A stretch of DNA of 64,000 bases from Arabidopsis thaliana (taxonomy: Eukaryota; Streptophyta; Magnoliopsida; Brassicales; Brassicaceae). Shown here piece after piece: positions 55,578-64,000 of this stretch. The notes beneath the pieces are model-generated. The model was not told the origin of the DNA, ran no database searches, and worked only from the letters and a program-made list of their open reading frames with translations. Made by a program: the position numbers and the translations under genes. Location of the stretch: assembly GCF_000001735.4 (NCBI RefSeq), contig NC_003074.8, positions 5,146,101-5,210,100 on the forward strand, given 5' to 3'. Position 1 is the first letter of the stretch; the number at the start of each line of letters is the position of its first letter.

Positions 55578-56828
55578 ATGGCTCAGGGACACCAAGGCTT
55601 ATGCTTTGGGTTTATCTTCTTACTATGCTTCTTCAGCTCTACTTTTGCACTCAGGATTCTTAAGGACCTCCCTATGATGGAGCCAAGAAAGCTAGATCTG
55701 AACCATGAAATGATGCCTGGGATGGTTATGCTACAGCCAGATCATGAGGTCCAACCTGAGCACACGGTCAAGCCTGGCCATACACTCCAGTCCATGTCCG
55801 GTGTATCAGAACATCCAGAGCACACGGTTAAGCCTGGCCATACACTCCAGTCCATGTCCGGTGCATTAGAACATCCTGAGCACAAGGAAAAGCCTGACCA
55901 TAAACTCCAGTCTATGTTGGGAGAACATCCTGAGCACAAGGAAAAGCCTGACCATAAACTCCAGTCTATGTTGGGAGAACATCCTGAGCACAAGGAAAAG
56001 CCTGACCATAAACTCCAGTCTATGTTGGGAGAACATCCTGAGCACAAGGAAAAGCCTGACCATAAACTCCAGTCCATGTCTGGTGAATCAAAACATCCTG
56101 AGCACAAAGTCAAGCCTGATCAGATAATGCAGACCATGGCGAGTGAACTGGAAGAGGAAGATCCTGACCACACAAGTAAGCCTATGGGGTATGGTGTAGG
56201 TAGGGGCTATGGAAGTGGTGGGTCTGGTGTTGGCTATGGCGTTGGAATTGGCTCTAGTGGAGGCAGTGGCTTTGGAGAAGGTATTGGCTCTAGTGGAGGC
56301 AACGGCTTTGGAGAAGGAATTGGCTCTAGTGGAGGCAGCGGCTTTGGAGAAGGAATTGGCTCTAGTGGAGGCAGCGGCTTTGGTGAAGGAATTGGTTCTG
56401 GTGGTGGTACAGGTATTGGCATTGGAGAAGGAATAGGATCCGGGTCTGCCCAACCCAATTGCGGCCCTGTCACGGGAGCTCCAGGTAGCGGATTCGGTGA
56501 AGGCATAGGACAAGGTAGTGGTCCAGGGGAAGGGATTGGTATCGGTATAGGACAGGGTGGACCTAGTGTAGTAGTCCCAGGCACAAGAATCCCTCCGATA
56601 GTGGTTCCAGGCGCACAGATTCCCGGTTTTGTGATTCCAGGTATCACAGTTCCTGGCTACGGTACTGGATGCCAAACAGGTGGCTGCAATCCGAACCCAC
56701 CACACTACTATATCCCACCAAGCTGTCCCCATTGTCCACCTTTCACATCAGGACAAGACAAACACATGTCAGACAAAGGAGCCATGACCGAAGCTCTTGC
56801 ACCCACTTCACCGGAGATACATGTTTAA
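55578..56828 (+). CDS. ATA20: ATA20-like anther protein, secreted, His/Pro- and Gly-rich repeats
   Basis: Single exon, 416 aa. A signal peptide (GLCFGFIFLLCFFSSTFA) leads to three low-complexity blocks. The first has about seven units built on PEHKEKPDHKLQSM: two 20-aa units (60 bp period from 55759), then four nearly identical 18-aa units (54 bp, starting 55869, 55923, 55977, 56031). The second is a glycine block of GFGEGIGSSGGS units (36 bp period, about 56250-56440). The third is a Pro/Val/Ile-rich part (VVVPGTRIPPIVVPGAQIPG) ending in a Cys-containing GCQTGGCNPNPPHYY. The family is tapetum-expressed and thought to be a wall or pollen-coat protein; biochemical role unknown. Near-identity of the 54 bp units implies recent expansion, so the repeat number may vary between accessions. 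Confidence 0.9.
   Translation: MAQGHQGLCFGFIFLLCFFSSTFALRILKDLPMMEPRKLDLNHEMMPGMVMLQPDHEVQPEHTVKPGHTLQSMSGVSEHPEHTVKPGHTLQSMSGALEHPEHKEKPDHKLQSMLGEHPEHKEKPDHKLQSMLGEHPEHKEKPDHKLQSMLGEHPEHKEKPDHKLQSMSGESKHPEHKVKPDQIMQTMASELEEEDPDHTSKPMGYGVGRGYGSGGSGVGYGVGIGSSGGSGFGEGIGSSGGNGFGEGIGSSGGSGFGEGIGSSGGSGFGEGIGSGGGTGIGIGEGIGSGSAQPNCGPVTGAPGSGFGEGIGQGSGPGEGIGIGIGQGGPSVVVPGTRIPPIVVPGAQIPGFVIPGITVPGYGTGCQTGGCNPNPPHYYIPPSCPHCPPFTSGQDKHMSDKGAMTEALAPTSPEIHV
55869..56084 (+). repeat. 54 bp coding minisatellite (4 units)
   Basis: Four units beginning GAACATCCTGAGCACAAGG at 55869, 55923, 55977 and 56031 are almost identical over 54 bp, so silent sites are unchanged too. Confidence 0.9.
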
Positions 56829-57279
56829 GCTTTAAGAGTCCATGAAACACCAGTCTAATAAATCACTCATAATGAAATCTATTTTGGTTTATAAAAGCTT
56901 CACAGAAAGTTGAATAATACAACTTTCTTGCTCAAGTAAAAAGATATATAAGGGAAATGCATATAAGAATAAGTGAGAAGTACTCAGAGACAGAAAAAGA
57001 TTGATTAAGAATTAGGCAGCTGGTAATTGCATTTCCATGGCTGTGTATCTGTATGACTGACAAATGAGTTTAAATAGACCGGTCCACAAATCAAGTTAAG
57101 CTCTCTACTTTAATGGAAAATACGAACTTTAGCTTATATAATTTCTTAATTTGAAATGACATAAAAAGAGGTGAATTTTTCTTAAAGCATTAAACTTTCC
57201 GAAAGGAGAGTGGTGGCACTGTAATAACGACGGAGAAGAACGAACGAACGCGAGAGATCGAGAGAGAGAGAAATATTTA
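56829..57279. other. Spacer between ATA20 and the LRR gene
   Basis: ATA20 3' UTR, then the LRR gene promoter and a GA-rich leader (57249-57272). No gene. Confidence 0.5.
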
Positions 57280-60200
57280 ATGGATCGGATTCTGAAAGCA
57301 GCTCGAACATCTGGTTCGCTGAATCTTTCCAATCGTTCTCTCAAGTAAGATCCATTTTTTAGTCTTCTTTGGATTTCAGATTTTTGTGGGATTAGATTGT
57401 TTTAGTTTTTCGAATTGTGTTAGAAATGTGAATCATCTATCATCTTTTGATCGGGGCTCAGTAAGTTTTCGTCTTTTCTAAATTATCATTGAATCTTCGA
57501 TGTTAGAAGTTTTGATCCTATTACCTGGTCACGAGATCTCATTGTATATGAGCTGCAAAGTCTTTGTTTACACGACTGTTTATATTGATTTGAGATTCAA
57601 TTTTCAGGGATGTACCTACTGAGGTATATCAATGTTTGGAAACGACCGGAGAAGGAGAAAACTGGTGGGAGGTGATCAAAATGTTCCATCTTTTGAATCC
57701 TTTTCTAATGCATTGTTCTGTGATCAAGTTTCCTAAATGGATAAATTTCCCCATTTGGCAGGCTGTTGATTTGCAGAAGTTGATTTTGGCTCATAATGAC
57801 ATTGAGGTTTTAAGAGAAGATCTGAAGAACCTTGCCTGTTTGGTTGTGCTAAATGTCAGTCACAATAAACTCTCTCAACTTCCAGCAGCTATTGGGGAGT
57901 AAGTATTTCTGGATCTTTGTATTTGTGTTCCACTCTGTTCAGCTTGGTAATCTCCAAATGTTTGTTCTCTTAAACCCATTTGTAGGCTTACTGCGATGAA
58001 GTCTTTGGATGTGTCCTTTAACTCAATATCAGAACTTCCTGAGCAAATTGGTTCAGCAATTTCTCTTGTCAAGTAGGTTATCTCCATCCTGTCATAAAAT
58101 TCTGTGGTTTGACTTAGATTAGGGCATCGGACTCATTGATTAAACTCCTCGTGATTGTTTCAGGCTTGACTGTTCAAGCAATCGGCTTAAAGAATTGCCA
58201 GATTCTATTGGGAGATGTTTAGACTTATCCGATTTAAAGGTTGTTCGATGTTCTTCCTTCTGGTTCAGTTGATTTTTGTTTACTTTTTCTTTCATGGGAA
58301 TGACTGTGCTTATTGTTATCCACAGGCCACAAATAATCAAATTTCCAGTTTGCCAGAAGACATGGTGAACTGTTCGAAATTATCTAAACTGGATGTGGAG
58401 GTATTATTGTAGATTTCTTCCTAGAGTCTAAAGTGATTACTTGGCAATTATCTTTTTCTTCTTTCACTATCTTCCAAGTGCAGTATGAAGATGATTTACC
58501 GATGTAAACCTATTGCAGGGAAACAAGCTCACAGCTCTCTCTGAGAACCACATAGCATCATGGACCATGCTTGCAGAACTTAATGCATGTAATGATATTC
58601 AACTTTTCTTTTGTGTTTCTTACATGTTGAAAGATTCTGGGACACATTTTAATATCTTTTCACTCTGCAGGTAAGAATATGCTGGGTGTTCTGCCACAAA
58701 ACATCGGAAGTCTTTCGCGTCTTATCCGGCTTGACCTTCATCAGAACAGTAAGTGTAAACTGAGAAGATAATATTTCTGCCATACCTTTTGCTCCAGTAA
58801 TAGTCAAACTTGATTCTCATATGTAGTTGCTGAATTGTTTTCGTATTTGATTCACGCAGAAATTTCGTCTGTTCCACCATCAATAGGCGGTTGCTCCTCT
58901 CTTGTGGAGTTCTATTTGGGGTCATTCTCTACTACGTTTTATCCAGAAATATTTTCTTGGAATCACATGGAATCTTGTTAGAGACTTTCACTTCTGACAT
59001 TCTTCTTTCTGTACTTAATTCCAGAATAAACTCACTATCAACATTACCAGCAGAGATTGGAGATCTATCACGTCTAGGAACATTGGATCTTCGTTCTAAT
59101 CAGGTATTGTGCTCATTTCTTTGATGGATATTGTTTTCTGACAATCTATATATATTTTCGAAACCTTTATCTATTGACAGTCACTTTCTAATCAATGGTC
59201 TACACACTTGTGCTTTCTCCGAATTTTCAGCTCAAGGAATATCCAGTTGGGGCATGTAAATTGAAGCTCTCGTACCTAGATCTTTCAAATAATTCCTTGA
59301 CAGGATTGCATCCTGAGCTCGGTATGGTTAGCAAACAGCACTAAGCATTTCTGCATCCCCTGCTTGCTAATAAATTTACATATGACTTCATAAGAATAGT
59401 TATTAGCATAAAACTCATGTCCTCACATTTTTAGGAAACATGACTACTCTGAGAAAGCTTGTGCTTGTTGGCAATCCTTTGAGAACCCTTAGAAGGTTTC
59501 CTTTTACTCCGTCTCTGTCTTGTTTCTTGATTGCCTAGTCTTAAATAGATTGATACTTGAAGAGGCGAATAATTCTCTTTTGTTTTTTTTGCTCTCCAGC
59601 TCATTAGTAAATGGTCCTACAGCTGCTCTATTGAAGTATCTTAGGAGCCGCCTTTCTAATAGTGAAGGTACTTTGGTCCAACTTCCCTCTTTGTCTCTCA
59701 TCTAAGTGGTCATGGCTAACTGTAAAAGGTTTGCAATTATAGAAACAAGTGCAAGCACTCCAACAAAGGAAAATGTGATTGCTTCAGCAGCTCGTATGTC
59801 CATTTCTTCAAAGGTAAGTGAACCACAGATCTGAGCACCATCCTGTTAAGAATTCAATGTTCTTAATAGAAACTAGAAGTTATTATCTTAATTGATTGCA
59901 CAAAACTCAGGAACTTTCTCTGGAAGGTCTCAACTTGAGTGATGTCCCTTCAGAAGTTTGGGAATCTGGTGAGATCACGAAAGTTAATCTTTCTAAGAAC
60001 TCTATCGAGGAATTGCCTGCTCAACTTTCTACATCTGTTTCCCTTCAGGTAATAGGTTTACCATACATCTTCTTTCTATATATAAAGAAAGATACTACAG
60101 TTGCCTTTGCTACATAAAATCTGCCAATTACTGTCATGAATTTCATAGTATCTTTGTAATTGCAGACATTAATTTTGTCAAGGAACAAAATTAAAGATTG

Positions 60201-61179
60201 GCCAGGTGCAATCTTGAAATCACTTCCCAATCTTATGTGCTTGAAGCTGGATAATAATCCCCTGAATCAGGTATGGTGATGTTCAAAGAGAATAAAGAGT
60301 TGCTTATAGCTTCCACCAAGAGCTAATGCATCACATTTTTTTTATGTTCTCGTAAGATTCCACTGGATGGGTTCCAAGTAGTCTCTGGGCTTCAGATTCT
60401 AGACCTAAGTGTTAATGCAGTTTCCTTCAGAGAGCATCCTAAGTTTTGCCACTTGCCACAACTGCGAGAGCTTTATTTGAGGTTGGTTATGATACTTTAT
60501 ATTATTCATTGTCACTATACACTGTTTTAAGATACCGTATACCTTATACCTCACTTGACAGTCGAATCCAGCTATCTGAAGTCCCTGAAGATATCCTCAA
60601 CTTATCTAACCTGATTATTCTTGACTTGAACCAGAATTCACTTCAATCGATTCCCAAGGTAATATAGCTTTATATTCTACTTTCTGGTTTTTACTATAGA
60701 ATTGCTGCTGAATCTGTGGTTTGAATTTAGTGTAACCTGGCATCAATCAGCTAATCAACTAAAGTCTCCATGTAATGTTATTATATTGGATCTGTTTTCC
60801 CCATGCAGGGTATCAAGAACATGACTTCACTCAAACATCTAGACATATCCAACAACAACATTTCAAGTCTTCCTCCAGAACTGGTAAGTCTCTGTTGCTT
60901 TTTTTAACTGAAACATATACATGTAAAATGTTTAGTAACAAGTCATGTGTTGTTCCTTAGGGTTTGCTTGAGCCTACACTTGAGGTTCTACGACTTGACG
61001 GGAACCCATTAAGAAGGTATAAATGATAAACACTGATACATTAATAAACACAAGAACTTTCCAGATCGATTGATTTTCTTTTTCACCAACGTTCTTAAAA
61101 CAGTATCAGGAGGCCAATTCTAGAAAGAGGAACAAAAGCTGTGTTGAACTACCTGAAAGACAGACTTCCAGATCAGTAG
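57280..61179 (+). CDS. Intracellular leucine-rich repeat protein, LRRC40-like
   Basis: Twenty-one exons, the first at 57280-57344 and the last at 61104-61179, give 584 aa with every junction in phase. Exons average under 90 bp, and each carries about one repeat. The LRRs are of the SDS22/plant-intracellular type ([58 protein letters not shown]). There is no signal peptide, membrane helix or kinase, so it is cytosolic or nuclear. The N terminus [20 protein letters not shown] and the C-terminal [17 protein letters not shown] match LRRC40 proteins of plants and animals, whose function is not established. Internal non-repeat linker ([19 protein letters not shown]) splits the LRRs into two blocks. 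Confidence 0.92.
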
Positions 61180-61603
61180 CTTCTACAACATTAACATCAA
61201 CACCTATGTTGTTGTTTGTAAGATTTGTGTGAACACCAGATTGATTTTATTGATGAGAAATGCGTGTGTCCCTTGTCTAAGATATTTTCACTTTTGTTGG
61301 TGTGTAATCCAGTACGTCTGGTTCTGTGATATGTACTACAAGTCTATAAACTCCAATGGCCTCAACAGGAGAATTTTTTTGTAACAAATTGGTTTCTTCT
61401 TTTTGTTTCTGCATTTTTCATTGTCGAATGCTAATTTATAACTTAAACTTTAAGAATCTTTTGAAGTTTGGCAATAAGCAAGTCCAAAAAAATCTTTTAA
61501 CATGAAATGAGAATTATCATTCCTAATCATTTAAAAAAATTTGTAACCTTTCTACACATACCCATAACTCAGCTCTCCAATGACTTAAACAAGGGAAAAA
61601 CTA
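61180..61603. other. Convergent 3' region
   Basis: 3' UTRs of the LRR gene (+) and the TFIIIC-like gene (-). No gene. Confidence 0.5.
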
Positions 61604-62189
61604 TTACAAATTGTTTGTTTTTGTTTCTCCATCATCATTGTCTAATGCTGCTAATCTAAACTTAAGAATCTTGTGGAGTTTTGCAACAGGTTCAATTATC
61701 TTCTTATGTGGCATCTGGTTTTCACTTGCTGAAACTTCTTCTGCAAAACCAAAATAAAAGTAAAGAAACCTCAAAAATCAGCTTCAGTAAAAACATCAAG
61801 GGACAAAAGAAGTACGTGAACCAATAAAGATGAAAAGTGAAACTAACCCTTTTCAGAGAAAGCAAGGCATGTACCAATCGTTTCAATATATTCTCCAACC
61901 TGAGAGATCATCAAATCTAACACGATTAAGAATGGTTTAAGCAAAAGAGTTACTCAAACTCAAGTTATAGAAAACTCACCAGCTTGATTTTGCCATCAAT
62001 GGTCAACACCGGATTCAAAGTATCCAAACCCTGAGAAATAATAAACAAAAGTCAAAACAAAACCAATGCAAAGAGTTTAACTAAAGAATATGGATTTGAA
62101 CTAACTGATAAAGTATAAGGAGCATCTGATGGAATCTCAATGTGCCTTGAAACTTCATCAAGATCAATCATAACAAATTCCTCCTCCAT
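61604..62189 (-). CDS. TFIIIC tau55-related small protein
   Basis: Four exons (62189-62106, 62030-61980, 61899-61848, 61740-61604) give 107 aa. The central block (YTLSGLDTLNPVLTIDGKIK then LVGEYIETIGTCLAFSEKE) is the TFIIIC subunit tau55/GTF3C6 domain, a triple-barrel element of the A-box-binding half of TFIIIC that recruits RNA polymerase III to tRNA genes. At 107 aa it is the minimal form, without the phosphatase-like domain found in yeast tau55. The C terminus is charged and ends DDGETKTNNL. It diverges from the RCC1-family gene, with site II elements between them. Confidence 0.85.
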
Positions 62190-62373
62190 CTATCTATCTC
62201 TATCTTTTCCGTTGAATCTTTCGAGAAAATACGAAAACCTTAAGTGATGGAAACTGAAGAACAAGCCTGATTAAGAGTAAGAGGAAGATGAAGATTCGTG
62301 TCAATCGATTCTCTGCTTCTTCTTCTTCTTCTTCGTCTGTCTAAAAATTGCTCTGTTACGAGAGACTCACTTT

Positions 62374-62403
62374 TGGGCCCATTACTATAACCTAAAGCCC
62401 AAA
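62374..62403. promoter_or_regulatory. Site II elements in the divergent TFIIIC/RCC1 promoter
   Basis: TGGGCCC (62374-62380) and AAGCCCAAA (62395-62403), about 185 bp upstream of the TFIIIC-like ATG. Such motifs drive growth-linked plant genes and could serve both directions. Confidence 0.5.
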
Positions 62404-63307
62404 ATATGGAGGGCCGATTCTTCATCTTCTCACTTCTTTTTCTTCCACGTGTCAAGCACGGAAACTACATCCAATCTCAGACCGTAAAACTAAACCGGAG
62501 GATTTTGTGAAGCCGGAGAACCGGAAATAGTTATGCAAATAACCAAGTTACCAATTTAATTTGAACATAAACCAAGCAAAAGTAGTGGTGAAGCAGAAAA
62601 CACATAAAACTCTCAGCTAAAGCAATAAAACAGAGTACATTCAAGAGCCGACGACTAAGTAAGCCTCAAAAGATTCTGCAAACAGAGAGGAACAATCGCC
62701 ACGAAAGAAGCTTAAGAGGCAAGATATTGAATTTTCCCCTAATTTTCTATTCGTCCTCACACGTCTTTCACCATTCTCTTATATAAAAAAGTTCTTTTTA
62801 GACTTTTTGGTTTCATTTGTTTAGTGGGCAACCAAAAAGTCAAGACCTTTTGCTTTCCAGGTAAGGATCTATCACCACTAACCTCTTTTCTTCTTCTCGA
62901 TTCCTCGTTCCCTATTTTCGATTTCAATTGTACGTTTTTCAATCGAAAGTTTTCTCCTTTTTGAGGGATTTGTTTAGTTTGATTGATTGTGGATTGTTCT
63001 GTTCTTCGTTGCAGTTCGAAGAATCTGGCGTGTTCAGGTGGATTGATTCTTGCGATCTGACCCTTCTCATGATTAGTTTCCGATCTTCGAATAGACCAAC
63101 TGCGAGATTCTCATCTATAACTCCGTTTTCCTATTCGATTTCTTATCTCTTTCTACCATCCAACGTGTTCTTCATACATTACTTCAATTGCTCTCGATTT
63201 CGCCTCAAAATCTGATCCTCTAGTAGCTTGAAGCAACCCAAAGTCTCGTCCTTTACGTTCAATTAGGTCATTTTGAAACCCTGTTCTTAGAATTAGGAAG
63301 GGAAGAA
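62404..63307. other. RCC1-family promoter and leader
   Basis: Contains a probable leader intron, donor CCAG|GTAAGGATC near 62861 and acceptor GTTGCAG near 63015. No other coding gene. Confidence 0.5.
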
Positions 63308-63983
63308 ATGGCTGATCGAAACTGTTTGATTTCGTTCGAGGATCTTCCTTCTCATTTGATCTTGGAGGTGTTGACCTCTGGGAGGCTTAGTGCGGTTGAT
63401 CTACTTAGCTTGGAATTGACTTCTAAGGTTTTCGGAGGGAGCCATGGATTCTATCCTTTGAAATTCAGATCATTAGCTGATTATGCGGCGTCTCAGCTTT
63501 GCTCTATGCACCCTGTCTACGTGGGAATGGGTTTGACTACACAGAAAGAGCTCTTTGCCAATTGTGAGGGAAACTGGAAGCGGCTTTTTAGTTTCTTGCA
63601 GTCAGTTGAGCAATCCTCAGATATGGTTGAAACCTCTCAAGGCAAAGTATGCTTTCTGTCATTTCATATAGTCAGTAGTTTTAGGTAGTTCAGTGAAGTT
63701 GCTATGGAGAAAGTTGATTCTTGGTTAATTTGGTTTAGAAGTCTCAGATGCATTTCTTTTATTTTTTCTGCAGATGCAAATTGCAACAGGAAAGTATCAC
63801 ACTTTGCTAATCAACAACTCAAAGGTTTATTCTTGTGGTGTAAGTTTGTCCGGTGTTCTTGCTCATGGCTCTGAAACTACTCAGTGTGTAGCATTTACAC
63901 CTATAGAGTTTCCGTTCCCTGCTCAAGTGGCTCAAGTCTCAGCCACACAGAACCATTCTGCTTTCGTATTGCAATCTGGACAG
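63308..63983 (+). CDS. RCC1-repeat protein with F-box-like N terminus, first two coding exons
   Basis: ATG at 63308. Exon 1 is 63308-63646 and exon 2 is 63774-63983, both phase 0; the gene continues beyond the window (intron from 63984). The N terminus (ISFEDLPSHLILEVLTSGRL then LLSLELTSKVFGG) looks like an F-box-type helix pair, which could link to a SKP1 ubiquitin ligase (inference). Exon 2 begins the first RCC1 blade (IATGKYHTLLINNSKVYSCG; VSATQNHSAFVLQSG). RCC1 repeats form a seven-bladed propeller. Corresponds in position to At3g15430. Confidence 0.85.
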
Positions 63984-64000
63984 GTTGGTAGCTTCTGTTT

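Noticed and set aside
55749-56084. Regularly spaced repeats that could suggest a CRISPR array
   Set aside because: The units are contiguous, in frame and code for a secreted plant protein; there are no unique spacers.
56088-56732. Long open frames on the minus strand opposite ATA20 (also 55742-56113 and 56234-56647)
   Set aside because: They are mirror images of the repetitive ATA20 codons; repeats keep all frames open. No start context or family resemblance.
1-64000. tRNA, snoRNA or rRNA genes
   Set aside because: I looked for tRNA box B words and paired arms and for conserved RNA motifs and found none that I could support by eye; a covariance-model scan would be decisive.

Overview
The window is plant nuclear DNA and reads as Arabidopsis thaliana (Brassicaceae), most likely chromosome 3 around the At3g15290-At3g15430 loci. 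That placement rests on recognising the proteins from memory, not on a database search. Support in the sequence: short GT-AG introns of about 80-120 bp, AT-rich intergenic DNA, AAACCCTAA and GGCCCA promoter motifs, and plant-only families (VQ, SPA, metallothionein type 3, expansin, SDE5). I rebuilt the exons by following reading phase across splice sites; most multi-exon models close in frame at a length plausible for the family.

Layout, left to right. 1-0.7 kb: last exon of a 3-hydroxyacyl-CoA dehydrogenase. 1.4-2.1 kb: a VQ-motif protein (-). 2.1-5.8 kb: gene-poor. 5.845-10.557 kb: a complete PIF/Harbinger DNA transposon with terminal inverted repeats, a TAA target duplication, an open DDE transposase and an open Myb/SANT ORF. 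12.6-16.2 kb: a CTD-phosphatase-like HAD gene (+) convergent with a proton-pump-interactor gene (-). 16.6-21 kb: gene-poor, with a degenerate array of about 176 bp units, a Stowaway-like MITE inside it, and a 63 bp direct duplication. 21.1-26.4 kb: a GT14 glucuronosyltransferase (+) convergent with SPA3 (-). 27.4-29.3 kb: a decayed lectin copy and an intact soluble legume lectin (-). 30.6-35.2 kb: a PDRG1-like gene, a four-TM membrane protein, COX17 and metallothionein 3 (-). 37.7-45.9 kb: E2 enzyme UBC25/PFU1, a small acidic protein, thioredoxin m4 and expansin A12. 47.2-54 kb: CTL1 choline transporter-like (+) and SDE5 (-). 54.9-63.98 kb: a 59-aa membrane protein, ATA20, a 21-exon LRRC40-like protein, a TFIIIC tau55-like protein (-) and the start of an RCC1-family gene.

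These are independent single-copy-style genes, not an operon or joint pathway. The more interesting signals are structural: (i) the intact Harbinger element; (ii) four introns with GC instead of GT donors, in PPI2, SPA3, CTL1 and SDE5, out of about 73 coding introns rebuilt here; (iii) a relic lectin duplicate still recognisable in both its coding and promoter parts; (iv) a duplicated leader and first intron shared by COX17 and the PDRG1-like gene 3.4 kb upstream; (v) a MITE whose empty site survives in a neighbouring repeat copy; (vi) a tiny poly-A-tailed insertion with a 15 bp target duplication. I found no new multi-gene system, no CRISPR and no RNA gene I could support.
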